From Salinarimonas sp052380005 (GTDB lineage: Bacteria > Pseudomonadota > Alphaproteobacteria > Rhizobiales > Beijerinckiaceae): a stretch of 64,000 bases of DNA. Positions 18,224-26,629 of this stretch are shown here, piece after piece (position 1 is the stretch's first letter; each line of letters begins with the position of its first letter). The notes under the pieces are model-generated. The model ran no database searches. It had not been told where the DNA came from and worked only from the letters and a program-made list of their open reading frames with translations. A program made the position numbers and the translations under genes. The DNA is taken from the NCBI GenBank assembly GCA_052380005.1, contig JBQTCJ010000002.1; one strand, 5' to 3'.

Positions 18224-19176
18224 CGAAGACGATCGAGACGGCGGGTAAGGGAACCGAGGCGGCCGCGGCGCCCGAGCGCATCGCGGCGGAGTGGATCGGC
18301 CTCGACTGGGGCACGACGAACCTGCGCGCCTACGCCATGGCCGGCGAGGCCTGCCTCGCCGAGGCCCGCGCCCGCAAGGGCATGAACACGCTCGCCACGC
18401 GCGACGACTTCGAGCGCGCGCTGTTCGATACGGTCGGCGCTTGGCTTCCCGAGGACCCCGAGGCCCGCGTGCGCGTGGTCGCCTGCGGGATGGTCGGCGC
18501 CCGCCAGGGCTGGCGCGAGGCGCCCTACCTGCGCGCGCCGACGAAGCCGATCGGCGAGCCCCGTGCCGTGCCGACCTCGCGGCCGGGCATCCTCGTGGAG
18601 ATCCTGCCCGGCATCAGCCAGGACGAGCCCGCCGAGGTGATGCGCGGGGAGGAGACCCAGATCGCGGGGCTGCTGGCGGCCGAGCCGGACTTCGAAGGCG
18701 TCGTCTGCCTGCCGGGCACGCACACGAAGTGGGTGCGCGTCGCCGACGGCTGCATCGTCGCCTTCCGCACGGCCATGACGGGCGAGATCTTCGGGCTCCT
18801 GTCCGAGCGCTCGGTGCTGCGCCACGTGATGGACGAGGAGTGGGACGACGGCATCTTCGCCGCCGCGGTGGCGGAGGCCGCCGCCGATCCCGCGCAGGCG
18901 CCGCTCGCCTTCTTCCGCATCCGCGCGCAGAGCCTCCTGCACGACACGATCCCCGGCGAGAGCCGCGCGCGGCTGTCGGGCCTCCTGATCGGCGCGGAGC
19001 TCGCCGCGCTCGGGCCGTTCCGGGAGGCGGCGGCGGTGCGGGTCGTCGGCAACGCCGTGCTGGCGGGGCACTACGCCAAGGCGCTCGGCGCGCTCGGGCA
19101 GGGCGCCATCCTGCACGACGGCGCCGCCATGACCCGCGCCGGCCTCGCGGCCGCCTGGGCGCGAGGCGCGCCGTGA
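18220..19176 (+). CDS. dgoK: 2-dehydro-3-deoxygalactonokinase
   Basis: This 318-aa kinase phosphorylates 2-keto-3-deoxygalactonate to the 6-phospho form. The ATP-binding motif GLDWGTTNLRAY is at about residues 27-38. RKGMNTL, CGMVGARQGWREAPY, LPGTHTKW and TAMTGEIFGLL are hallmark DgoK blocks. It starts inside the SDR stop (ATGA) and ends inside the aldolase start (GTGA). The three enzymes are evidently made as one unit. The dehydratase that would make its substrate is absent from the window. Confidence 0.93.
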   Translation: MTKTIETAGKGTEAAAAPERIAAEWIGLDWGTTNLRAYAMAGEACLAEARARKGMNTLATRDDFERALFDTVGAWLPEDPEARVRVVACGMVGARQGWREAPYLRAPTKPIGEPRAVPTSRPGILVEILPGISQDEPAEVMRGEETQIAGLLAAEPDFEGVVCLPGTHTKWVRVADGCIVAFRTAMTGEIFGLLSERSVLRHVMDEEWDDGIFAAAVAEAAADPAQAPLAFFRIRAQSLLHDTIPGESRARLSGLLIGAELAALGPFREAAAVRVVGNAVLAGHYAKALGALGQGAILHDGAAMTRAGLAAAWARGAP

Positions 19177-19817
19177 GCGAGACGCCCCTCGCCTGCCGGC
19201 GGCCGCTGATCGCCATCCTGCGCGGCATCGCGCCGTCCGAGGCGGTGCCGGTGGCGCGCGCCCTCGTCGAGGCGGGGTTCGGCCTGATCGAGGTGCCGCT
19301 GAACTCGCCCGACCCGCTCGCCTCCATCGCCGCCATGGCCGACGCGCTGGGGGACCGCGCGGACTTCGGCGCGGGGACGGTGCTGACGCCCGAGGAGGTC
19401 GTCGCCGTCGCCGGCGCGGGGGCGCGGTTCGTCGTGTCGCCCAACACCGACGCCGCCGTGATCCGCGAGACGAAGCGGCGCGGGCTCGGCTCGTATCCCG
19501 GCGCCTTCACGCCCACCGAGTGCCTCGCGGCGCTGAAGGCCGGGGCGGACGCGCTCAAGATCTTCCCCGCCTCGATGATGGGACCCTCCGGCCTGAAGGC
19601 CATCCGCGCGGTGCTGCCCGCCGGCACGCGCGTCTACGCCGTCGGCGGCGCCGACGCCGACACCTTCCCCGCGTGGCTGGCCGCGGGCGCCGACGGCTTC
19701 GGCATCGGCTCGGCGCTCTACGCGCCGGGGCGCGGTGCGGACGAGGTGGGGCGACGGGCGCGGGCGATCGTGGCGGCGTATGATGGGGCGGTTGCATCGC
19801 CCCTCGGACGAAAGTAG
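19173..19817 (+). CDS. dgoA: 2-dehydro-3-deoxy-6-phosphogalactonate aldolase
   Basis: This 214-aa class I aldolase splits KDPGal into pyruvate and glyceraldehyde 3-phosphate. It is a KDPG-aldolase-type barrel with LIAILRG near the N-terminus, the catalytic-glutamate strand LIEVPLNSP, GAGTVLT, FVVSPN, YPGAFTPTE and the Schiff-base lysine strand ALKIFPAS. It begins with GTG overlapping the dgoK stop by 4 bp. It ends 6 bp before the beta-galactosidase start. Confidence 0.94.
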   Translation: MSETPLACRRPLIAILRGIAPSEAVPVARALVEAGFGLIEVPLNSPDPLASIAAMADALGDRADFGAGTVLTPEEVVAVAGAGARFVVSPNTDAAVIRETKRRGLGSYPGAFTPTECLAALKAGADALKIFPASMMGPSGLKAIRAVLPAGTRVYAVGGADADTFPAWLAAGADGFGIGSALYAPGRGADEVGRRARAIVAAYDGAVASPLGRK

Positions 19818-19823
19818 AGCCGC

Positions 19824-21743
19824 ATGCCCACCCCCAAGCTCGGCGTCTGCTACTACCCGGAGCATTGGCCCGAATCGCGCTGGGTGACCGACGCGCGGAT
19901 GATGCGCGAGGCCGGCATCTCATTGGTACGCATCGGCGAGTTCGCCTGGAGCCGGCTCGAGCCGCGCCCCGGCGTCCTCGATTTCGCCTGGCTCGACCGG
20001 GCGATCGCGACGCTGGGCGAGGCCGGGCTCGGCGTCGTGCTCGGCACGCCCACCGCGACGCCGCCGCGGTGGATGCTCGACCGGCATCCGGACATGCTCG
20101 CGGTGGACGCCGAGGGGCGCCCGCGCAAGTTCGGCTCTCGGCGGCACTATTGCTTCGCCCACGAGGGCTACCGCGCCGAGGCCGCGCGCATCGCCGGCAT
20201 CCTCGGGGCGCGATACGGACGCGACCCGCGGGTCGTCGCCTGGCAGATCGACAACGAGTACGGCTGCCACGACACGGTCGTGAGCTACTCCGACGCCGCC
20301 GCACGCGGATTCCGCCGCTGGCTGGCGGAGCGCCACGGCGGGATCGAGGCGCTCAACGCCGCCTGGGGCAACGTCTTCTGGTCGATGGAATACGCCTCGT
20401 TCGACGAGATCGACCCGCCCAACCTCACGGTGACGCAGGCGAACCCGGCGCACGTGCTCGACTATCGCCGCTTCCTGTCCGATTGCGTCGTCGCCTTCAA
20501 CGAGGCCCAGGTCGCGGCGCTGCGGCCGCACACCGACGCGCCGCTGTCGCACAACTACATGGGCCGCATCCTCTCCTTCGATCATTTCGCGGTGGGGCGC
20601 GACCTCGAGATCGCGACCTGGGACAGCTATCCGTTGGGATTCCTGGAGGACCGCTCCGACCAGGGCGAGGACTGGCGCCGGCGCTTCGCGCGCCAGGGCG
20701 ACCCAGATTTCCAGGCCTTCCACCACGACCTCTACCGCGCGGTGGGCCGCGGGCGCTGGTGGGTGATGGAGCAGCAGCCCGGCCCGGTGAACTGGGCGCC
20801 GCACAACCCCGCACCCCTCGACGGCATGGTCGCGCTGTGGACCTGGGAGGCGATCGCCCACGGCGCCGAGGCCGTGTGCTACTTCCGCTGGCGCCAGGCG
20901 CCCTTCGCGCAGGAGCAGATGCACGCGGGCCTGCTGCGCCCGGACGGCGCGCCCGCGCCCGGCCTCGCCGAGGCGCGCGCCGTGGCGGACGCGCTCACCG
21001 ACCTGCCCGAGACCGGCACCGCCCCCGTCGGCCTCGTCGTCGACTACGAGGCGTCCTGGGTGTGGGAGACCGAGCGGCAGGGGGAGGAGTGCGACTATTT
21101 CCGCCTCGTGTTCGACGTCTACCGCGCCCTGCGGCGCGCCGGGCTCTCCGTCGACGTCGTTCCGCCGACGACCGCCGATCTCTCGCCCTGGGCGATGGTG
21201 CTCGCGCCCGGCCTCGCGATCTGGCCGTCGGCGCTGCGCGACGCCTTCGCAGCCTACGACGGCGTCGCCCTCCTCGGCCCGCGCACCGGCGCGAAGACGA
21301 GGGATTTCCGCATCCCCGACGCGCTGCCGCCGGAGGTGCCGCGTCTCGATGTCCGCGTGGCGCGCATCGAGACGCTTCGCGCCGACTGCCCCGTGCCGCT
21401 GGCGGAGGGCGGCGCATTCCGGTTCTGGCGCGAGGTCGTCGAGGGCGCGGCGCCGGTTCTGGAGACCTGCGCGGATGGGACGCCGGCGCTCGTTGGCGAC
21501 CCGCGCCGCGCCTATCTCGCCGGCTGGCCGGACGATGCCGCGCTGGACCGGATCGTGCGCCGCGCCGCCGCCACCGCGGGCCTTCCGACGCTCGCGCTCC
21601 CCGACGGCCTGCGCGTGCGCGATCGCGGGAGCGTGCGCTTCGTCACGAACTATTCGGCCGAGGCGATGGCGCTCGACGGCGTGCTCCCCGGCGCGACGGG
21701 TACCCTCCCGCCCGCCGGCGTCCTGCGCCTGCCGCGGGGCTGA
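19824..21743 (+). CDS. Beta-galactosidase, glycoside hydrolase family 42
   Basis: This 639-aa cytoplasmic enzyme hydrolyses beta-galactosides. The barrel starts YYPEHWPESRW. WQIDNEYGC carries the acid/base Glu145. MEQQPGPVNW carries the nucleophile Glu316. These positions match the spacing seen in characterised GH42 enzymes. A trimerisation domain and a small C-terminal beta domain follow. No signal peptide is present. It is the last gene of the operon, 6 bp after dgoA, so the operon handles both alpha- and beta-linked galactosides with one galactose pathway. It converges on rarD with a 25-bp gap and no clear terminator. Confidence 0.95.
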   Translation: MPTPKLGVCYYPEHWPESRWVTDARMMREAGISLVRIGEFAWSRLEPRPGVLDFAWLDRAIATLGEAGLGVVLGTPTATPPRWMLDRHPDMLAVDAEGRPRKFGSRRHYCFAHEGYRAEAARIAGILGARYGRDPRVVAWQIDNEYGCHDTVVSYSDAAARGFRRWLAERHGGIEALNAAWGNVFWSMEYASFDEIDPPNLTVTQANPAHVLDYRRFLSDCVVAFNEAQVAALRPHTDAPLSHNYMGRILSFDHFAVGRDLEIATWDSYPLGFLEDRSDQGEDWRRRFARQGDPDFQAFHHDLYRAVGRGRWWVMEQQPGPVNWAPHNPAPLDGMVALWTWEAIAHGAEAVCYFRWRQAPFAQEQMHAGLLRPDGAPAPGLAEARAVADALTDLPETGTAPVGLVVDYEASWVWETERQGEECDYFRLVFDVYRALRRAGLSVDVVPPTTADLSPWAMVLAPGLAIWPSALRDAFAAYDGVALLGPRTGAKTRDFRIPDALPPEVPRLDVRVARIETLRADCPVPLAEGGAFRFWREVVEGAAPVLETCADGTPALVGDPRRAYLAGWPDDAALDRIVRRAAATAGLPTLALPDGLRVRDRGSVRFVTNYSAEAMALDGVLPGATGTLPPAGVLRLPRG

Positions 21744-21768
21744 GCCGCTCGCGTCGCTCGGCCGCGCG

Positions 21769-22689
21769 CTACGGCGCCGTCCGCTGCGCGACCCGCGCCG
21801 CCCGCGCCTGGCGCACGAGCGAGGCGGTGTAGAGCGCGAGCGCCGCCCAGATCAGGGCGAAGGCGAGGAGCTGCGCGCGTCCAAACGGCTCACCGAACAG
21901 GAACACCGCGGTGAGGAAGATCATGGTCGGCGCGATGTACTGCAGAATGCCGATCGTCGACAGCCGCAGGCCCTTGGCGCCGTAGGCGTAGAGGATCAGC
22001 GGCACGGCGGTGACGATGCCCGACCCGATCAGGAGCCAGCCGTCGGAGGCCGCGGCGGTGAAGAAGTGGCTCTCGCCGCGCGCCGCGATCGCCGCGAGGA
22101 CGACGATCGCCACCGGCGAGAGGACGAGCACCTCGAGCAGGAAGCCCTGGTTCGGCCCGATCGGCAGCCACTTCTTGAAGAAGGCGTAGCCGCCCCAGCT
22201 GAACGTCAGCGCCAGCGCGGCGACGGGCACGCGCCCGCTCTGCACCGTCAGGAGGACCACGGCGGCCGCTGCGAGCACGATCGCGGCGATCTGCGCCGGC
22301 CTCAGCCGCTCCTTCAGCAGCACCGCCCCCAGGAACACCGAGAAGAGCGGGTTGACGTAGTAGCCGAGCGCCGCGTCGAGCGCGTAGCCTGCGCCCACCG
22401 CCCAGACGTAGGTCCCCCAATTGACGGTGATGAAGGCGGCCGTGACCGCGGCCATGACCAGCGTGCGCGGCGACGTCAGCGCGCGGCGCAGGTCGCCCGT
22501 GCGCCCGGTCGCCCACAGGATCGCGGCGGCGACGGGAATCGACCACAGGATTCTGTGCGCGACCACCTCGACGGGCGGCACGTGGGCGAGCGCCTTCATG
22601 TAGAGCGGCAGGAAGCCCCACAGGAAGTAGGCCGACACCGCGAAGCCGAACCCGGCCGCCGTATCCTCGTTCGTCGCCGGTGCGGCCAT
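21769..22689 (-). CDS. rarD: RarD-type EamA-family transporter
   Basis: This 306-aa inner-membrane protein of the drug/metabolite transporter superfamily has about ten hydrophobic segments. The RarD hallmark ISYFLWGFLPLY is represented by VSAYFLWGFLPLY near residue 19-31. NWGTYVWAV, LGYYVNPL, SFGGYGLLRK-like SWGGYAFFKK and LQYIAPT follow. The family is named for chloramphenicol sensitivity; the true substrate is unknown. It is the last of a minus-strand run that includes the ferric-reductase-like gene. Confidence 0.92.
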   Translation of the reverse strand: MAAPATNEDTAAGFGFAVSAYFLWGFLPLYMKALAHVPPVEVVAHRILWSIPVAAAILWATGRTGDLRRALTSPRTLVMAAVTAAFITVNWGTYVWAVGAGYALDAALGYYVNPLFSVFLGAVLLKERLRPAQIAAIVLAAAAVVLLTVQSGRVPVAALALTFSWGGYAFFKKWLPIGPNQGFLLEVLVLSPVAIVVLAAIAARGESHFFTAAASDGWLLIGSGIVTAVPLILYAYGAKGLRLSTIGILQYIAPTMIFLTAVFLFGEPFGRAQLLAFALIWAALALYTASLVRQARAARVAQRTAP

Positions 22690-22844
22690 GCTGCTCTCGC
22701 CTCGACCCTCTGCGAGACCCGCCCCGCGGGGCGCCCGCGGGCAGAGGAAGACCACCGAACCGGGCGCGAGGCAAGCGCGCGGCCGGCACGCCCGATCGCA
22801 GCCGACCTGTGCCCCCGCGCGCGGGTCCCCCGCCGCCACGCCGC

Positions 22845-22949
22845 TCAGGCGAGCAGCGGGATCGCGTCGCGCCATGCGAAGGCCAGCGCCAGACCCACGG
22901 CGACGGCACCCGTCAGCACGGCGAACCAGAACGCGCGCTCCATCCTCAT
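22845..22949 (-). CDS. Very small single-span membrane protein (about 34 aa)
   Basis: A 34-residue frame begins MRMERAFWFAVL, is hydrophobic through its middle (VLTGAVAVGLALAFAW) and ends RDAIPLLA. GGGGAG lies 6 nt upstream of the ATG at 22949, which decides this start over nearby in-frame ATGs at 22955 and 22970. It follows the ferric-reductase-like gene by about 30 bp on the same strand. No family is recognised. It could be a small subunit or stabiliser of the adjacent membrane protein. Confidence 0.45.
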   Translation of the reverse strand: MRMERAFWFAVLTGAVAVGLALAFAWRDAIPLLA

Positions 22950-22982
22950 CGGCATCTCCCCATAGGGCATCGCCAGCCGCGA

Positions 22983-24305
22983 TCAGACGAACTCGAAGAC
23001 CTCGGTGCGAATGTGCGACTGCGGCACGCCGAGATCCACGAGCGCGGCACGGGCGGCCTCCGTCATCGGCGTGGGTCCGCACAGGAAGCACACGAGACCC
23101 TCCCTCGAACACGGCAGGTGCCGTTCGATGATGTCTCGCGTGACGTACCCACGCTCCCCGCTCCAGCTTTCGGGCGGATCGGCGAGAACGTGGACGACGG
23201 TCAGTCTCAGGCGTGCCGCGAGCCCGTCGATTTCCGCGCGATAGCTGCTCTCCGATATCGTCGCGTTGCCGTAGAAGAGCCAGAGCGGACGCGTCGCGCC
23301 GCGCTCGGCCAGGCTGCGCAGCATGCTCAGGATCGGCGTCACGCCGATGCCGCCGGCGATGAAGACGTAGCCGGTCGCCTCTGGATGCGCGTCGACCGAG
23401 AACACGCCATAGGGTCCGTCGAGGTAGGCGATCTCGCCGGGCGTTATGTCGCGAACCGTGCCGGTGAAGTCGCCCAGTGCCTTGATGCCGAAGTGCATTC
23501 GCGGCAGCTCCTCGGGTGGGGATTCGATCGAGAACGGATGCTCGCGCAGCAGGAAAGGCGACGATCTCAGCGTCAGCCACGCGAACTGCCCGGGTGCGAA
23601 CCGCCTCATGCCGGGATGCCCCTGCGGCTCGAGGACGAGGGTCGCGACGTCGCCGGGCCTGGCCCGAACGTCCACGACCCGGTAGGGTGCGCCCACCTGG
23701 CGCCACGGCTTCACGAGCCGCACCCACAGGATCGCCCCGAGCCACGACGCGGTGAGAGCGACCCACACGGCGGTCGTGCCGGACAGCGCGGTGTAGGTTC
23801 CGACGCCGAGGACGTGGGCGACGGCCGCGGCGAAGCCCGTCGTCGCGAGCCCGGCGTGGAGGTAGCGCCAGGCGCCGTACTCGAGGCGCAGCCGCTTTCG
23901 CCATTGCGAGGTGACGACCGCCGCCCCGAGCAGCAGCAGCGCAGCGCGCCCCGAGGTCAGCTCCCACCGCGCCTCGCGCGGGTCCAGCACGCCGAGAGCG
24001 TCCTCGTAGAACAGCCACAGGATGGCGAAGTGCGTGGCGACGAGGCCGATCGCGATCCAGGCGAGGTAGCGGTGCAGGAGGTAGACGACGTCGATGCCGA
24101 ACGGGCTCGTCAGGCGACGGAACCGGGCGGTGAGCACGAACTGCAGGCCGAAGAGGCCGAGGCCGGCGAAGCCCAGCCCCATCGAGAATTCCCACGCCCG
24201 CTCGCCGGGGGGGTGAAGCCCGCCGGCGAGGAGGACGACGACGGGCGCGCAAACGAGCGCGAAGTACCCGGCGATCCACGCGGCGCGGCGCCAGCGACCT
24301 CCCAC
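22983..24305 (-). CDS. Ferric reductase-like membrane flavoprotein with ferredoxin-NADP reductase domain
   Basis: This protein of about 440 aa has an N-terminal block of about six membrane helices. Paired histidines such as LLHRYLAW, VATHFAI, RYLHAG and VAHVLG fit a ferric-reductase/NOX-type haem-binding region. A cytoplasmic FAD domain (REHPFSIES, DGPYGVFS) and NAD-binding domain (FIAGGIGVTPILSML, FLCGPTPM) follow. It would move electrons from NAD(P)H across the membrane to haem and an external acceptor, such as Fe3+ or oxygen. No ATG lies ahead of the first helix; GTG at 24305, three bases after the upstream gene's stop, is the most sensible start. The operon also holds an HPF-like gene upstream. 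Confidence 0.82.
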   Translation of the reverse strand: MGGRWRRAAWIAGYFALVCAPVVVLLAGGLHPPGERAWEFSMGLGFAGLGLFGLQFVLTARFRRLTSPFGIDVVYLLHRYLAWIAIGLVATHFAILWLFYEDALGVLDPREARWELTSGRAALLLLGAAVVTSQWRKRLRLEYGAWRYLHAGLATTGFAAAVAHVLGVGTYTALSGTTAVWVALTASWLGAILWVRLVKPWRQVGAPYRVVDVRARPGDVATLVLEPQGHPGMRRFAPGQFAWLTLRSSPFLLREHPFSIESPPEELPRMHFGIKALGDFTGTVRDITPGEIAYLDGPYGVFSVDAHPEATGYVFIAGGIGVTPILSMLRSLAERGATRPLWLFYGNATISESSYRAEIDGLAARLRLTVVHVLADPPESWSGERGYVTRDIIERHLPCSREGLVCFLCGPTPMTEAARAALVDLGVPQSHIRTEVFEFV

Positions 24306-24307
24306 CG

Positions 24308-24652
24308 TCAGATCCCGGTGCGGATCGACGGCGCGCCCTTGTGGTCGTCCAGCCGGCCGAGCGTGCCGTCCAGGACGCGACGCAGCTTCTGGAGCGCGCC
24401 GGAAACCGCGCCGTCGATCGTCGCGGCGTCCTCGGTGACGGTTTCGGGTCTGCGGCCTGCCGGCCGGACCTCGATCACGCAACGCTTGTCGTCGGGGCCG
24501 GGCTTGGCGCCGTTCACGTCGCTCAGATGGACCTCGAGCCGCGTGATCCGCTCCTCGAAGCGTCCGAGAGCGTCGCGGGCGGCGGCCTCGACGCGGCTCG
24601 CGAGGGCATCGTCGCCGGCGATGCTGGAATCCGTATTGACCTGAACCTGCAT
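24308..24652 (-). CDS. HPF/RaiA-like ribosome-associated protein
   Basis: This 114-aa protein has the short ribosome-hibernation-factor fold: MQVQVNTDSS at the start, an amphipathic helix with ALGRFEERITRLEVHLSDVNG, then CVIEVRPAGRRP and a C-terminal helix ending LDGTLGRLDDHKG. Such proteins bind the small subunit's tRNA channel in stressed cells. This one lacks the long-HPF dimerisation domain. It precedes the ferric-reductase-like gene by 2 bp and is surely co-transcribed with it. Placement with a redox membrane protein suggests a stress regulon. Confidence 0.75.
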   Translation of the reverse strand: MQVQVNTDSSIAGDDALASRVEAAARDALGRFEERITRLEVHLSDVNGAKPGPDDKRCVIEVRPAGRRPETVTEDAATIDGAVSGALQKLRRVLDGTLGRLDDHKGAPSIRTGI

Positions 24653-24749
24653 GTCAGACTCACTCCGTCGTGCGGGCACTCCCTCGTGCGGGATCGTGCC
24701 CGAGCCGTGCGATGCGGACCGGCGCCGAGCGGCGCCGGGTCCGGCGGCC

Positions 24750-24824
24750 TCAGAAGATCAGCAGAAGGACGATGATGATCGGGATCGGGATGCCGATCAT
24801 CCACAGCAATGCACCCTTGAGCAT
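24750..24824 (-). CDS. 24-residue hydrophobic peptide gene
   Basis: The frame encodes 24 residues, almost all hydrophobic (starts MLKGALLWMIGIPIPI, ends LLLIF). A near-perfect ribosome binding site AGAAGGAGAG lies 5-6 nt before the ATG at 24824. It lies 97 bp upstream of the HPF-like gene on the same strand. The quality of the ribosome binding site and the single-helix composition argue for a real small membrane peptide. It is too short for similarity-based assignment by eye. Confidence 0.5.
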   Translation of the reverse strand: MLKGALLWMIGIPIPIIIVLLLIF

Positions 24825-24992
24825 GACGTCTCTCCTTCTTCGCCGCGGCAACAACCGTGGCCGTCGAGAAGTTCCTCGGCAGACCCGGGGATGCCGCCGC
24901 ACGGCTCTCGGCGTGGTTTCGCCGGTTCGGGAAATGCTCTAGAAGCGCGCGTTGAAGACGGCACGCAGAGCCGAGGAAAGCGCCTTCGACCG

Positions 24993-26417
24993 ATGAGCGA
25001 CACGATCGTCACCCGCTTCGCGCCCTCCCCGACGGGGTTCCTCCACATCGGCGGGGCGCGCACCGCCCTGTTCAACTGGCTGCTCGCCCGCCGGCACGGC
25101 GGCAGGATGCTCCTGCGCATCGAGGATACCGACCGCGAGCGCTCGACGGACGCGGCCATCGCCGCGATCCTCGACGGGCTGAGATGGCTCGGGCTCGACT
25201 GGGACGGGGAGGCCGTGCACCAGTTCGCCCGCGCCGAGCGCCACCGCGAGGTGGCGCTCCGGCTGCTGGCGGAGGGCAAGGCGTACTACTGCTATGCGAG
25301 CCAGGACGAGCTCACCGAGATGCGCGAGCGCGCCAAGGCCGAGAAGCGCCCGCTGCGCTACGACGGCCGCTGGCGCGACCGCGACCCGTCGGAGGCGCCC
25401 GCGGGCGTGAAGCCCGTCGTGCGCTTCAAGGCGCCGCTCGAGGGCGAGACCGTCGTCGAGGACAGGGTGCAGGGCCGCGTCACGTGGTCCAACAAGGAGC
25501 TCGACGACCTCGTGCTGCTGCGCTCGGACGGGACGCCCACCTACATGCTCGCCGTCGTCGTCGACGATCACGACATGGGCGTCACCCACATCGTGCGCGG
25601 CGACGACCACCTCACCAATGCCGCCCGCCAGAGCCAGATCTACCACGCGCTCGGCTGGACCGTGCCGGTGATGGCGCACATCCCGCTCATCCACGGCGCG
25701 GACGGGGCGAAGCTCTCGAAACGCCATGGCGCGCTCGGCGTCGAGGCCTACCGCGCCATGGGCTACCTGCCCGAGGCGCTGCGCAACTATCTCGTGCGGC
25801 TCGGCTGGGCCCACGGCGACCAGGAGATCTTCACGACGCAGGAGATGATCGACGCCTTCGAACTGGCCGGCATCGGCCGCTCGGCGGCGCGGTTCGACTT
25901 CGTCAAGCTCGAGGCCCTCAACGGCCACTGGATGCGCCACACGGACGACGTGCGGCTCGTCGACGCCCTGGAGACGATCCTGCCCGAGATCGGGCCGGAG
26001 CGCGGGCTCGGGCCGACGTTCCCGCCCGACCTGCGCGCGAAGCTCGTCGCGGCCATGCCCGGCCTGAAGGAGCGCGCGCGCACACTCGTCGAGCTCCTCG
26101 ACGGCGCCGCCTATCTCTGGCGCGCCCGCCCGCTCGCCATGGACGAGAAGGCCGCGCGGCTCCTCGACGAGGCGGCGCGCGCGCGGATCGCCGCTCTCGT
26201 TCCGCGGCTCGAGGCGCTCGAGCCCTTCGACGCCGCGACTACGGAGGCCGCCGTGCGCGCCTTCGCGGAGGAGACCGGCGTCAAGCTCGGACAGGTCGCG
26301 CAGCCGCTGCGCGCCGCTCTGACCGGCACCACGACCTCCCCGCCGCTCTTCGACGTGATGGCGGTGCTCGGGCGCTCGGAGACGCTCGCGCGCCTGAGAG
26401 ATCAGGAAAAACCCTGA
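24993..26417 (+). CDS. gltX: Glutamyl-tRNA synthetase
   Basis: This 474-aa class I aminoacyl-tRNA synthetase charges tRNA-Glu. FAPSPTGFLHIGGARTALFN contains the HIGH-type motif at about residues 18-21. LLRIEDTDRERS follows, and KLSKRHG is the KMSKS-type motif near residue 240. A C-terminal helical anticodon-binding domain ends the protein. The start at 24993 follows CGAGGAAAG. The gene is monocistronic in appearance, with about 210 bp before gltA. Confidence 0.96.
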   Translation: MSDTIVTRFAPSPTGFLHIGGARTALFNWLLARRHGGRMLLRIEDTDRERSTDAAIAAILDGLRWLGLDWDGEAVHQFARAERHREVALRLLAEGKAYYCYASQDELTEMRERAKAEKRPLRYDGRWRDRDPSEAPAGVKPVVRFKAPLEGETVVEDRVQGRVTWSNKELDDLVLLRSDGTPTYMLAVVVDDHDMGVTHIVRGDDHLTNAARQSQIYHALGWTVPVMAHIPLIHGADGAKLSKRHGALGVEAYRAMGYLPEALRNYLVRLGWAHGDQEIFTTQEMIDAFELAGIGRSAARFDFVKLEALNGHWMRHTDDVRLVDALETILPEIGPERGLGPTFPPDLRAKLVAAMPGLKERARTLVELLDGAAYLWRARPLAMDEKAARLLDEAARARIAALVPRLEALEPFDAATTEAAVRAFAEETGVKLGQVAQPLRAALTGTTTSPPLFDVMAVLGRSETLARLRDQEKP

Positions 26418-26629
26418 TATTTCGACACCAACGCGTGGTCCACGTTCGCGCGGCTGCCCAAAACCCCGCCTTTCGGCGTGCTTGAACGATGCGAGGGGAT
26501 CGGCTAACCCGTCTCCACCTTCGCGTCAGCGACAGCCGCCGGAAGGGTCCGCGATCGTCCCGGGTCTCTTCTCCGGCGCGAGACCGGCCCGCCTTTCGGA
26601 AGGCGCTCAGCATGAAAGGGCCAACTCGC

